A stretch of DNA of 64,000 nt, from positions 495,917,180 through 495,981,179 of the forward strand of contig CM022298.1 in NCBI GenBank assembly GCA_011799875.1, in the 5' to 3' direction. This document shows, one piece after another, positions 36,101 through 47,149 of this stretch. Made by a program: the position numbers and the translations under genes. The DNA is from Thinopyrum elongatum (Eukaryota > Streptophyta > Magnoliopsida > Poales > Poaceae). Every line of letters starts with the position of its first letter. The first letter of the stretch is position 1. Under the pieces are notes generated by a model that worked only from the letters and a program-made list of their open reading frames with translations, ran no database searches and was not told where the DNA came from.

Positions 36101-36407
36101 ATAGGAATAGCAATCTCATCGATCGTCTAGATTCACGAAACTACAGTTCCCGCACATTCCCACATCAAAAAGATGGAAACACGAGCTACGTGATTGCGCC
36201 ACTCCAAGCACACACCCATCCTGGGCGGGAAACCGAGATCACCTGCTGCCGGTGAGAGAGGAGCTCGGGGGAGTCGTCGGAGTCGTGGTCGGCGAAGTCG
36301 TAGTCGGCGTCGCCGTCATCGCTGGCGGCGAGCCCAGCCTCCCCGCCGCTGTAGAAGTCGTCGTCCGCTGAGTCGTTGGCGTCGTGCATGTCGTCCTCGG
36401 AGTCCAT
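27128..36407 (-). CDS. ARI: ARIADNE-type RBR E3 ubiquitin ligase, 15 exons
   Basis: Exons (all GT-AG): 36243-36407, 34287-34411, 33442-33544, 32800-32890, 30847-31019, 30428-30532, 30266-30354, 29530-29637, 29355-29445, 29185-29274, 28511-28558, 28334-28405, 28150-28249, 27945-28071, 27128-27407. They join without a stop into 588 codons. The N-terminus is acidic (1-55). RING1 uses C134, C137, C151, H153, C156, C159, C174 and C179. The IBR (about 220-255) follows. RING2 (292-322) has the expected catalytic Cys at 305 (NQGCMH). Then come the helical Ariadne region (about 325-500) and a RanBP2-type zinc finger (C566, C569, C580, C583). RBR ligases take ubiquitin from an E2 onto the RING2 Cys and then pass it to the substrate. 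Ariadne members are autoinhibited and in animals are opened by neddylated cullins. Closest in order and motifs to Arabidopsis ARI7/ARI8, by recall. All key residues are present, so it is likely functional. Confidence 0.93.
27652..27901 (+). mobile_element. Small non-autonomous Helitron (intron 14)
   Basis: It begins TCTATATCTATACC after an A and ends CTAG before a T, as Helitrons do. A hairpin (ACGTG-TGTTG-CACGT) lies about 10 bases before the CTAG. No TIRs or target duplication. The length is 250 bp, without coding sequence. Confidence 0.65.
29709..29790. mobile_element. Stowaway MITE (82 bp, intron 7)
   Basis: A near-perfect hairpin with CTCCCTCTGTTCC ends and their complement GGAACTGAGGGAG, flanked by TA on both sides. 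Typical of Tc1/Mariner-type Stowaway elements in grasses. Confidence 0.9.
31569..32753. mobile_element. PIF/Harbinger-type non-autonomous element (1185 bp, intron 4)
   Basis: The terminal inverted repeats are GGGTGTGTTTGGTTT, perfect over 15 bases, flanked by TTA on both sides (31566-31568 and 32754-32756). No transposase is seen. The middle (about 31740-32300) is GC-rich and unlike the AT-rich ends, with overlapping open frames on both strands but no domain that I recognise. It might be captured gene sequence. It lies in the intron that splits RING1 of the ARIADNE gene. Confidence 0.75.
33719..33819 (+). mobile_element. Au SINE, 5'-truncated (intron 2)
   Basis: It ends with the characteristic CTACCCCAACTTGTTTGGG block and (TTG)n tail of Au-type SINEs. 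The flanks TGGATGAACTAT at 33707-33718 and 33820-33831 are a perfect 12-bp duplication. Only the last 101 bp remain. Confidence 0.8.
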
Positions 36408-36698
36408 CGCCGCCCCGCCGCCGCCAGCGCTCGCCTCCGCTCGCCGCCGGAGCCTCAGGAGCAGCGCGGATCGGGCGGATCGGAGCGGCGCCCACCACGA
36501 GGAGGGAGCAATCGGGCCCGGGGCGCGAGGGCGCGGCGGCGCCCGCGCGGGTTCGGGGCAGAGGCGGGGAGGGAGAGGAGGATGCGCCGGTGTCGGGGGG
36601 ATGGGGGGAGTGGGGCGGAATGGGGAGGACGGATTGGTGGGTCGGGTGGGTTCGCTCGCTCGGCTGCTGCCGGAGAATAGAGCTAGGAATGCAAAGCT
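36408..36698 (-). promoter_or_regulatory. ARI: 5' UTR/proximal promoter of the ARIADNE gene
   Basis: GC-rich sequence between the start codon (36407) and the LINE insertion at 36699. It is rich in CCGCC and CCTCC runs, as in grass 5' leaders. No clear TATA box seen. Only about 290 bp of original upstream sequence remain next to the gene. Confidence 0.55.
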
Positions 36699-37122
36699 TT
36701 TCCTCTCGTTTTCTTACTCCTTTCTTCCCCACTTTGCTTTCAGTTGTTTATCCTTTGTCGCTCGTCCTTGTGCGCGTAGTGTTTTTCCTACAGTTCTTTC
36801 TCTCCGTGTTTTCAGCTGTCCGTGGGATTTTCTATTGACTTCAGATTCAAATCTCCCCTGCCTGCCAACCCCAAATCTCCCCTCCCTCAGCCGCTCTCGA
36901 ATCTTCCCCGGAGCCTCTACTTTCCCTTTCTCCAGCCAGCCCCTCCCCTAGCGAGCCCCTCCCCCGCCGGCGGCCACTCCGGCCCCGGCGTCCACCTCTC
37001 TCCCGCCGCCGGCCACCCCGGCCCCGGCGTACACCTTTCCCTCCCACTCCTCTCTCACCGCCGGCGGCCGCCCGGGTCCCCGGCACATCCTTCTGCCTCC
37101 GTCGCATTTGCTCGCGCTCGGC

Positions 37123-38835
37123 ATGGCTTCTGGCTCCGCAAGCCCGGCGTCGGTGTCCTCTAGGCCACAGCCTATCGTCTTCGGCCTGGGGCTGTCAGGA
37201 TCGTCGGGATCTGAGGGCTTCTCGACCGGGGCAGGAGGTGCTCCTGCGGGTGCCAACCCCGGGCCGGCTGCGGGATCCGCCGCTCCATGGCACAAGCCGG
37301 GGCCTTCGCGCAAGGCTTTGTGGCGCAAGAGGAAAGCACTCCGGAAGCTGGCGGCGGCGGGAGGATCTCGGTCGCGCTCGCCAGCTTTGTCACCGGAGAG
37401 GAGGGAGATCCCGACGGACCTGTTCGGTCTCTGTTTCAAGTGCTTCCGGGAGGGCCACCGAAGGGACGACTGCAAGTTCCCCCCGCTCTGCATCCGATGC
37501 GGTCTGGAGGGCCACATCTCAACGGAGTGCAAGCGACTGAGGAGCCCCAGGTCTGAGGAAGAGCTCCGGCGGGATGCCGTTGCCAAGGTAGCGCGGTCTT
37601 CGCAGCCGTCGGTGCAGGCCGGACCAGTGCACAGGCTATCATCGGCGACTAGGCAGACCTCTCCTCCGGAGAGGACCTCGCCAGTGCTGGTCGACACCGC
37701 ACCTGTGGGGTTCGTGCAGGCATCGGCTGCAGCTGCTGCTACTGGTGGCGTTTGCGTGCTCCGCCGGACGCCGGAGATGGAGGACCTCGAGCAGCGCCTG
37801 AGGCTGGCGATGGTGGCCTATGTGGGAGGCACCCGGCCAGCGGTGTCGTGTCATGAGGCGGCGAAAGCACTTTCGGAGGAACTGCGCATACCCCGCCATC
37901 GTTTCTCGGTTCACAAATTCCATCCTGACGACTTCCTTGTGGTATTCACGGCGCCGGAGCTACGCAACAGGGCCTTGGCGGCGGGCACCGTCGAGCATGG
38001 TTTCTTCAAGCTGTTCGTCAAACCTTGGCTCAAGCAAGCCCAAGCTGTAACCAGAGTGATGCGTTCGCAAGTTGATCTCATGATCGAGGGGATCCCATCC
38101 CATGCGTGGACGACCGAGACGGCGGCGGAGCTCCTCGGCTCGGCATGTCTGGTGGAGAGCCTGGTGCCGGAAACTGAGAATAGAGAAGACCTCTCCCTCT
38201 TCAAGCTTCGAGCATGGTGTGTTGACCCTGACGAGGTGCCGGTGGACAAGCGTCTCTGGGTGCCGGAGCTGGAGGTGAATGGCAGACCGGCGGCGCGGCA
38301 GCCCACGTCTCGGGCTTTGCTGGAGTACAAGACTCTCATACACATAGGGAGAATTCGAGATCACGAGGGTCCGGAGCGCTGGATGCGGCCGCCTAGTTCA
38401 GATGGAAGCGGGCAAAGCGGACTGCCGGAGGACTCCGGGGACTACTCTGGTCGAGGAGAATGGCGCGTCCTGCCTTGGTCTAGGGGCATCCGTGATCACC
38501 GCGGCGGGGCGCCGGCCAGCGGAGCGCCAGGTGGTTCCTACCGACAGGCCTTACTTGGGCGCATCGGGCCATCTGACTGGAGGATCCCGTCGATGGCCTT
38601 CGGCACGGCGGCAGCACGCGCGCCCGTGGGCATCACCATGGCGGCTGCGACGGGTTCGAGACAGGTGGTCGTGGCTGCTGCTGCACATGTGCCACCGATG
38701 CAGCAGCCGCAGCTGGCTATAGAAGATCCGGGACGGAGCATGGGGGCCACGCCATCGCCTGCAGCTGCGGTGGCCAACACGACGCAGCTCGCAACACTGG
38801 GACCGGAAGATGCCACTTTTGACCAAGAGGAGTAA
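37123..38835 (+). pseudogene. LINE ORF1 (nucleic-acid-binding), N-terminal 570 codons
   Basis: The first ATG is at 37123. A Gly/Ala/Pro-rich N-terminus and a basic patch come first. Then two CCHC knuckles (CFKCFREGHRRDDC and CIRCGLEGHISTEC, about 37435-37530) and a DUF4283-like region (about 37770-38330) follow, as in plant L1 ORF1. ORF1 proteins coat LINE RNA. A stop at 38833-38835 ends this frame early, and the C-terminal part continues in another frame to 39752. Confidence 0.8.
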
Positions 38836-39752
38836 GGGATCACGCCAACCAACCCACCAATGTCGACATAGACAGCTCAAAACCGGTGATCGAGAAAGTG
38901 ATCCTCGCTGATCCCGAGGAGGCAGACAAAGCGCAGGGTGAGGCCAGCCAGGACGCGGTCTTGGGGGATTCAAATTTGGCCAATCCAAGCACGGCGGAAG
39001 AGACAACGGACCTGCTGCATCTGGATGTGGACCGGTCTGTGGGGGCCGCCATAGCACAACCCCACGCTGGATCAGAGGAGGAGATAATGCAGCCGGAAAT
39101 ACCAGTGGTACAGTTGCCAGACAAAACAGCAGACGGGTGGGCCCCGGTGTCGGATGTGCTGCAACAAACGACAACGGAGGGGATGGTTTGTCCAGTAGCG
39201 GTTATGGCAGACTTGGGACCCACTCGACAGGAGATGGGGACAAGCAGCATGGGCGCCGATGGGACTATGAGGGATGCATGCATGCAGGAGCCGTTGCATG
39301 GCGACGATACTACTAGTGCTTGCGTACTTGCAATGTGACACCACGAGGGAAACTTATCAGCCAAGGAAACAGCGGCACTTGGCAACATCAAGGCGTTTTG
39401 TGCTGGTTTACTTAAGAAGCTAGCGCCGCCTCTTCTCAAGGAGTTTGAGGGACTGCGTGGGGTCAAAACTGGACAGGATCCATTCACACCGCGCCGCGCA
39501 ACCCGGTCTGTTTGTTCAGGTGGCACTAGGAAGACGAAGGCATCGTCAGCCGAAACGGTGCTGCTAAGAACCCTGGGCTTTGACTGTGATGATCTGGCGG
39601 TCTCCGAGGACGCGCTAGGTCAGCTACGTACGGTCTTCGACTCGCCACTACAGGAGCCGCAACTGAGGGCCATCGCGGCCATCTTCGGGAAAGCGATACC
39701 GCTCAATCTAGCGGGGGAAACAGGGATGGTTGAGCCGCTATTGGCGCAGTAG
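38836..39752 (+). pseudogene. LINE ORF1 C-terminal part, out of frame
   Basis: Pieces in another frame (38886-39338 and, after a stop, to 39752) have the acidic linker and the FTPRR...LLRTLGF-type end usual for plant L1 ORF1. ORF2 starts 40 bp further on. Confidence 0.65.
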
Positions 39753-39792
39753 GTGCGTCGGCATCGGCGGTGTTGGAGGCATCATAGCCTGA

Positions 39793-40650
39793 TGTCGTAC
39801 AACACTTTGGAGTTAGTGTGCTGGAACGTTAGAGGCCTTAACAATCCGGCCAAGAGGAAGGCGCTTAGAGGTTTTGTGGATTCCGTTCGTGCGGCGATCG
39901 TTTGTATCTTAGAAACTAAATTAGAGGTGGTGGACACTTTTGTAATCTTGCAATGCATGGGGCCGAACTATGATGGTTTCACCTATTTACCGGCGTCGGA
40001 CACTAGAGGCGGTATCTTCGTGGCTTGGGACACCACGCGGGTACTTTTGACAAATTTTGTCAATGATTCTCATTGCATCACTGGGTACGTCTCGCCCAAG
40101 GAGGGGACGCCATGATGGTTAACAATAGTATATGGGCCGCAGGAGGATGAACACAAGATTAACTTCCTGAATGAGTTATCGGAGCGTAGATCGCTATGCC
40201 CAGGACCATGGCTAGTCATTGGAGATTTCAACCAAATCCTATATGCGGCAGACAAAAATAACTCCAACTTGGATTAGAGAATGATGGGGAAATTCAAACG
40301 TTTTGTGGATAATAACGCGCTCAAGGAGCTCTTCTTGCATGGGCGCAAATTCACGTGGAGCAACGAAACGGAGACGCCCACGCTCACAAAGATAGACCGC
40401 GCTTTTGTCTCCGTGGTTTGGGAGCTACAACACCCGGAATGCTTACTGCAAGCTTTATCAACCGAGTACTCGGACCACTGTCCGCTACACCTCGCGCTCC
40501 AAGAGCACATGCAGGCTAGGAGGAGGTTTCGTTTCGAGAAGTTCTGGGTCAAAATATCATGCTTTGGAACACAGCCCGAGCGCTTGCCACATGGGGACAA
40601 AAGGAGATAGGAAATATCAAGCTGCAAATTGCTATCGCAAATATAGTCAT
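39793..40650 (+). pseudogene. LINE ORF2, AP-endonuclease domain
   Basis: It starts at the ATG at 39793. Endonuclease motifs in order are CWNVRGLNN, LETKL (catalytic Glu), GDFNQIL, FTWSNE, IDRAFVS and SDHCPL. This enzyme nicks target DNA for target-primed reverse transcription. The frame is broken by stops near 40113 and 40276 and by a frameshift near 40555. A solo LTR cuts ORF2 at 40650. Confidence 0.82.
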
Positions 40651-42321
40651 TGATGTCTACTACGCAACCTTCTTCTTGTAGACTCGTGTTGGGCCTCCAA
40701 CCGCAGAGTTTTGTAGGACAGTAGCAAATTTCCCTCAAATGGATGACCTAAGGTTTATCAATCCGTGGGAGGTGTAGGATGAAGATGGTCTCTCTCAAAC
40801 AACCCTGCAACCAAATAACAAAGAGTCTCTTGTGTCCCCAACACACCCAATACAATGGTAAATTGTATAGGTGCACTAGTTCGGCGAAGAGATGGTGATA
40901 CAAGTGCAATATGGATGGTAGATATAGGTTTTTGTAATCTGAAAATATAAAAACAACAAGGTAGCAAGCGATAAAAGTGAGCAAAAAACGGTATTGCAAT
41001 GCTTCGAAACAAGGCCTAGGGTTCATACTTCCACTAGTGCAAGTTCTCTCAACAATGATAACATAATTAGATCATATAACAATCCCTCAACGTGCAACAA
41101 AGAGTCACTCCAAAGTCACTAACAGCGGAGAATAAACGAAGAGATTATTGTAGGGTACGAAACCACCTCAAAGTTATTCTTTCTGATCGATCTATTGGGC
41201 TATTCCTATAAGTGCCACAAACAGCCCTAGAGTTCGTACTAAAATAACACCTTAAGATACACATCAACCAAAACCCTAATGTCACCTAGATACTCCAATG
41301 TCACCACAAGTATCCGTGGGTTTGATTATACGATATGCATCACACAATCTCAGATTCATCTATTCGAACCAACACAAAGAACTTCAAAGAGTGCCCCAAA
41401 GTTTCTACCGAAGAGTCAAGACGAAAACGTGTGCCAACCCCTATGCATAAGTTCACAAGGTCATAGAACCCGCAAGTTGATCACCAAAACATACATCAAG
41501 TGGATCACCTGAATATCCCATTGTCACCACAGATAAGCACATGCAAGACATAAATCAAGTGTTCTCAAATCCTTAAAGACTCAATCCGATAAGATAACTT
41601 CAAAGGGAAAACTCAATCCATTACAAGAAGGTAGAGGGGAGAAACATCATAAGATCCAACTATAATAGCAAAGCTCGTGGTACATCAAGATCGTGCCAAA
41701 TCAAGAACACGAGAGAGAGAGAGATCAAACACATAGCTACTGGTACATACCCTTAGCCCCGAGGGTGAACTACTCCCTCCTCGTCATGGAGAGCGTCGGG
41801 ATGATGAAGATGGCCACCGGTGATGATTTCCCTCTCCGGCAGGGTGCCGGAACAGGGTCCCGATTGGTTTTTGGTGGCTACAGAGGCTTGCGGCGGCGGA
41901 ACTCCTGATCTCGATTTTGTTCTGGAGGTTTGGGGATATATAAGAGGTGTTGGAGTCGAGAACAAGTCAGGGGAGTCCACGAGGGGCCCACAAGGTCGGA
42001 GGGCACGCCCTAGGGGGTGGGAGCGCCCTCCACCCTTGTGGTGGCCTCGAGACTCTTTTGGTGCATCTCCGGTACTCCGTGGGCTTCTTTTGGTCCAAAA
42101 ACAATCGTCGTAAATTTTCAGCTCAATTGGACTCCGTTTGATATTCCTTTCCTGCGAAACTCAAAAACAAGGAAAAAACAGAAACTGGCACTGGGCTCTA
42201 GGTTAATAGGTTAGTCCCAAAAATCATATAAAATAGCATATAAATGCATATAAAACATCCAAGATAGATAATATAATAGCATGGAACAATAAAAAATTAT
42301 AGATACATTGGAGACGTATCA
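40651..42321 (-). repeat. Gypsy solo LTR (1671 bp) inside the LINE
   Basis: The plus strand begins TGATGTCTACTACGC and ends GAGACGTATCA, so on the minus strand it starts TGATACGTCTCC, as do the LTRs at 48609 and 49050. It is flanked by a perfect GTCAT duplication (40646-40650 and 42322-42326). No internal domain or second LTR is present, so it is a solo LTR left by LTR-LTR recombination. Confidence 0.9.
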
Positions 42322-44950
42322 GTCATCCTGCGGTTTGACTATGCCCAGGAAAACCGAATACTTACAGAGGAGGAGAGATGGCTTAGAAGAACCCTAAAAC
42401 AGCTTGTGCTAGGGCTGGCATCCCTAGAGTGGACCATCGCTAGACAAAGGTCGAGAATAACATGGCTTCAAGAAGGTGACGCAAACACGAGTTGTTTCAC
42501 TTGGTGGCAAATGGGAGGCGTATGAAGAACTACATACCTTCTTTGACCATGGAAGGGCGTATTATCACAGATCAGAAAGGCAAGGAGGAAGCCTTCTACA
42601 AGGCTTACAAGGACATGTTAGGCAAGGATGGAGCCCGAGACTACACACTCAATTTTGAGGGCCTTGGTGTCACGCGTGTAGACCTCTCGGAGCAGGATTG
42701 CGTGTTTACTGAGGACGAGATTTGGGCGGTAATCAAGGACTTGCCCTCGGACAAGGCACCAGGGCCGGATGGGTTCATAGGCTTTTTTTCCAAAAAGCTT
42801 GGGAGATCATCAAGGTGGATCTAGTAGCTACGGTTCACAAGCTTTTCCTTGGAAATGGAAGGGGCTTTGGAAGGCTAAACCAAGCATTGATCACTCTTAT
42901 ACTGAAGTCACCGAAAGCGTGCACCGTATTCGATTTCCGACCTATATGCCTTGTGCATAGCATGCCCAAGATAGCATCTAAGCTACTGACCGCAAGGCTC
43001 AGACCACACATGGGAGAGCTAGTACAGACGAACCAGTCCGCATTCATAAAGGGTTGATGCTTACATGACAACTTTCTCCTGGTTCGGCAAATGGCACGCT
43101 CGATGCACCGGAGGAAAGCTAAAGGAGTGTTGCTCAAGCTAGACATATCTAAAGCGTTTGATTCCCTGGTGTGGCCATTTCTGTTTGAGGTGTTACGGGC
43201 TAAAGGATTCTCGGAGCGTTGGATCTCTTGGATCGCAACCCTCCTAACCACTGCCAGCTCAAGAGTTCTAGTGAATGGTTGTGCTGGTGACAAGTTCATG
43301 CACGCCAAAGGCCTTAGGCAAGGGGATTCGATCTCCCCTTTGCTGTTCGTTATTGCCATGGACGTGCTAACGACAATTATCATCAAGGCACATGAGGCCC
43401 GAGTGCTGAGTACCATCAATGGATGTAGCCCGATGCAGCGCTTGTCTTTGTACGCTGATGATGTGGTACTCTTCATAAAACCAACATGGCCAGATCTCCT
43501 GTTCATTAAGGAAACTCTCACCATCTTCGGACTGGCATCAGGGCTTAAAGTGAACTTTGCCAAATCAGCGGCAATCATGATCCAGGCCGAGATTGAGGAT
43601 GAGGAGCTTGTCAAGTCTGCGCTGCCTTGGAAGATTGGCACCTTTCCGTGCAAATACCTAGGGCTCCAGCTAAGCATAAGACAGTTGAAAAGATCCGAGT
43701 GGCAGCCGGTAGTAGATGCGGCACTGCACATCTTGCGAGGATGGCAAAGGGGCCTAGTGACTAGACCTGGGAGACTTATCCTTGTCAACCAAGTCATGAG
43801 GGCGCGTGCCACCCATCACCTCATGATTGCGGAGGCGCCAAAATGGGCACTGGAAAGAGTGGACAGAGGCTGTAGGGCCTTCTTCTGGGTTGGGACAGAG
43901 GAGGTGAATGGGGGCAAATGTGTTGTATCCTGGACTAGGGTATGTAGGCCAAAGCACATGGGAGGGTTGGGCGTCATTGACTTGTTTAAGCACGACATTG
44001 CTTTAAGGCTAAGATGGGAATGGCTCTGACGCATGGATGAATCTAGGCCTTGGCAAGGTCTCAACTTGACCGCGGACAAAAAGGTGGACCAAGCTTTTGG
44101 GAGCCTGGTTGAATGGAAGGTTGGATCGGGAGACAAGACCTTGTTCTGGAAAGACCGATGGCTACAGGGCGCAACCATCACAAATATAGCCCCATTGGTT
44201 GTGGCGATGGTACGTACGCAAGTGGCAAACAGGAGACTGGTACGAGATGCTATGTGCATGCATACATGGATGAACGACATAGTGGGTGGCCTATGCACGG
44301 AGGGTTTAACCCAGTTCATTGGACTTTGGGAGATCCTCTCGGAAGTTCAATTGGATGCTTAGATAGAGGACTGCCCCATTTGGGCTTGGAACGTGTCGGG
44401 AGTCTACACAGCATCATCAGCATACAAGATGCTGTGTGAGGGAGGAGTTAGATTCCACTCCTTCGGGGCCATCTGGAAATGTTGGGCGCCACTTGCGTGT
44501 AAGATATTCATGTGGCTTGCAGTGCAATATCGACTGTGGACGTCAGATAGGAGGGCTAGACACGGATTGCAAGACCAGACATCAAAATGCTACCTATGCG
44601 ACCAGGAGGAGGACACGGTTGACCACATATTGCAGCAGTGTGTGTTCTCGCGGCAAGTGTGGTACCGTTGCATTGCTAGGATGGGTTTGAGGACGGAGCT
44701 ATGCCCAACAAATGACTCAAGGTTGGTGCAATGGTGGACGGAAGCTAGGAAACGAATATATAAGCAAACTCGGAAAGGTTTTGACACATTCATGATGCTA
44801 ATCTGTTGGACACTATGGAAGCAAAGGAACGCGAGGGTGTTCGGCTCGGGCCCGATCAAGAACGAGTGGGATACGGTGGACATGATCTTCGATGATCTGA
44901 GGACCTGGACCACAGCAGGAGCGTTTGGAGGACAGCTAGTATCAGAGTAG
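42322..44950 (+). pseudogene. LINE ORF2, reverse transcriptase and zf-RVT
   Basis: It continues ORF2 after the solo LTR. Motifs include DKAPGPDGF (42750-42777), LKLDISKAFDSLVW (motif A), GLRQGDSISPLLF (motif B) and YADDVVLF (motif C, about 43450). The C-terminal zinc-binding reverse-transcriptase-associated region (CYLCDQEEDTVDHILQQC) lies at about 44590-44645. It has a frameshift near 42800 and stops at 43055, 44027 and 44360. Two of the stops correspond to usual Trp or Arg positions. Confidence 0.85.
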
Positions 44951-45092
44951 TCGAGTAGAATGAGGGAGTGGTGTGGAGGCTTGGTTAGGGTCGACTTGTG
45001 ACACCTAACTAGCGCATTTGTAATCTCTTGTACATATTTTCTCCCTTCTATAAAGCTAAGGTACGCCATTGGCGTACCCTCAAACAAAAAAG

Positions 45093-46281
45093 ATGCAAAG
45101 CTCTTTGGATAATCCAATAATGCCATATAGATGACTCATTTCATCATGAGAAAAAGGAGAGGGTGAAACTTCTATTGAAGTATGTGGCACTAAAAATTGC
45201 TACTATAGTTCAAACCTACTACCTCTGTACACTAATATTTGAATTGCAAAAACATCTTACATTAGAGCATCTACCGCTGCTGGCTGTCGCGGATGGCGAG
45301 CGAAGATGGAGAAAAGTGGATGCAGCTCGGGCTGGCGGCACGGAGAGGGAGGAAACGGATCTGGCTAGGGCTGGGGTCGCCGTCTGGCTTAAAAATCCAG
45401 CCCCTCAAACGCTTGCGGACGTGTCCGGGCTCGTCTGCAGGCAGTGACCGGGCAGCCCTCAAATTTCCTTCTCAGCATCTGAATATCTCGGAGCATCTAC
45501 AGCTGCGGACACCAAATTTGGCCCCTCGCGTTCGCGGGCAGTGACGGGGCAACCCTCAAGTTTCCTTCTCTGCATCCGAATAACTCATATTTCAAGCCTT
45601 AAATCCATACAAAGCCTGCAAAGAAAATATACGTACTACCTAGATCAACTAAAACTTAGAGTACACTACTCGTTGTCGTCGGAGATGTCTACAGTCTCCA
45701 CGTCGAGCTCCGGGTAAATGGCCGGTAACCGCCACTCTGGCTCCTCCTCCGCCTCCAGTTCGGCGGAAAGCGCGTCGATCTCCGTTCTTTCTTGTCGGGT
45801 GAAGCGTCGATTGGCCTCCACGTAGGCCTCATCCTGTATGGGCTCCAGGATGGCGATCTGCTTTGCCATCTCCGCCGCTTGGGCGACCTTGAACTCCGCC
45901 ATGGCATCCTCCATGGTGAAGCCTGCAACCGGCTCCTCCTCCGGATCCGCCCCCTCCATAGGCTCGGACTACTGCTCCCCTCATCTTCCTCCTCCTCTGA
46001 CTCCGGCGAGTCCGAAGGCAGGCCGGTTGTGATCCAGGCGGCGCGCCTAGCCTGGATCTCCTTGAGCAGCTGGAGGCACCGCTCCGGCGTCAGCATAGCG
46101 TAACTGGTCACCCTCTGTCGGGCCCTGGCTATCGCGGATGGCAAGTGAAGAGGGAGAAAAGTGCATGCAGCTCAGGCTGGCGGCATGGAGAGGGAGGAAA
46201 CGGATCTGGCTAGGACTGGGGGTCGTCGTTTGGCTTGAAAACCCAGACTTTGGACCTCTGGCGTCGAGCTGAAGCCAAAGA
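45093..46281. other. Mosaic region with direct repeats and a small broken ORF
   Basis: About 110 bp at 45283-45395 recur in direct orientation at 46128-46240, flanking the ORF at 45666-46144. At 45262 a TTA followed by GAGCATCTACC resembles a PIF/Harbinger end, but no matching opposite end was found. Confidence 0.5.
45666..46144 (-). pseudogene. Small acidic ORF of unknown function, frameshifted
   Basis: From an ATG at 46144 the frame gives a TPERCLQLLKEI-type helical start and an acidic stretch. Near 45965 it must shift to another frame, which reads on to 45666 with an Ala/Glu-rich helical segment and ends DISDDNE. I do not recognise a domain. Small proteins like this are common in Triticeae repeats, so it may be a transposon-associated fragment. 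Confidence 0.45.
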
Positions 46282-47132
46282 TGTTGGGGTACGACGACCT
46301 ATGGGACCAGCGAGGCCCCTTTTTAGTCCAGCTGGGGAGATCAACGAGCACACAGAGCAAATCCAAAGGTTAACACGTGAGGTTTTTCTAGGTTCGGGCC
46401 GCCGTGGGAGCATAAAACCCTACTCCTGCCTTTGGGTGGATTGACTTGGGGCTCAAGTTACAAACAAGCACAGCTTGTCGGTAATGTGCGTGCAAGGTGC
46501 AGCTACTGTGTAAGTGTGAGCAAAGTGTCGACCCGTGCCCAGGTAGCCATGGGCCTCCTTTTATAGACAAAATGGGGTCACCACAGTGGCAACATGGTCA
46601 TGAATAGTGGCTTCGATGTTATCCAACCTAATCTCGCCGGACTAGGACAAGGGCATTTAATGCACCATGTGCTGATAACGATCCTTGGCAAAAAGGCGTC
46701 TCTCCTTCTGTGCCATCGGTCCGGTCGAGTCCTATCCTCTTGACACGTCCACTAGACAGGTGTCAATAAATTAACCTTTATGCAACGTGTTGACACGTGC
46801 CCTGTTGACCCTTCTCAAGCCGCCTGCCTGCTCGACACCTAATATTGACAAGCCATCAGCCGGTCGATGAGGTGGAGTGTCTGAAGAGCAAGAGGGGGAA
46901 CTTCCCGGCAAGGAGCTTGCCAGTGCGGAGCTTGCCGGCAACTGGAGTCTTGATCTTCAGTACTAACTTAGTACTTCTCGATGATCTGCCTGGAGGTCTT
47001 CTTCACGGTTTAGACAACCAAATCTTGGATCTTGGATAGAGCTATCCTCTGGCACACCCTTGCCGTCCGGAGGGCTATAATTGCCTACGCACAAGTCTGG
47101 TACTAGAGGACCCCTAATTTAGTACACCGATA
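46282..47132 (-). repeat. Gypsy 3' LTR (about 0.85 kb), partial element
   Basis: The minus-strand LTR starts TATCGGTGTACT (TG changed to TA) right after a polypurine-like GGCCCGGGGGCTCC (47133-47148) and ends ACCCCAACA. A TATA box (CTATAAAAG) lies near 46560. The rest of the element has been cut away by the BARE/Angela LTR at 47150. It shares the GGTTCGGGCCGCCGTG block with the LTR at 61012. Confidence 0.7.
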
Positions 47133-47149
47133 GGAGCCCCCGGGCCTGG

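Larger units (their letters stand above)
36699..45092 (+). mobile_element. L1-type LINE, nearly full length but degraded
   Basis: ATGCAAAGCT at 36689-36698 and 45093-45102 is a 10-bp target duplication. The element has a GC/CT-rich 5' UTR, ORF1 with CCHC knuckles, ORF2 with endonuclease, reverse transcriptase and a zf-RVT region, and a short A-rich tail (45081-45092) after a GGTACGCCATTGGCGTACC hairpin. A solo LTR of 1671 bp interrupts ORF2. The pre-insertion length is about 6.7 kb. Stops and frameshifts make it inactive. Confidence 0.85.

Noticed and set aside
36194..36951. Plus-strand Arg/Gly-rich ORFs over exon 1 of the ARIADNE gene
   Set aside because: GC-rich antisense and UTR shadows with no domain. 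The minus-strand exon 1 splices into a recognised gene.
42835..43812. Long minus-strand ORF (325 codons) opposite the LINE reverse transcriptase
   Set aside because: It is the antisense shadow of ORF2. The sense strand has clear reverse-transcriptase motifs.
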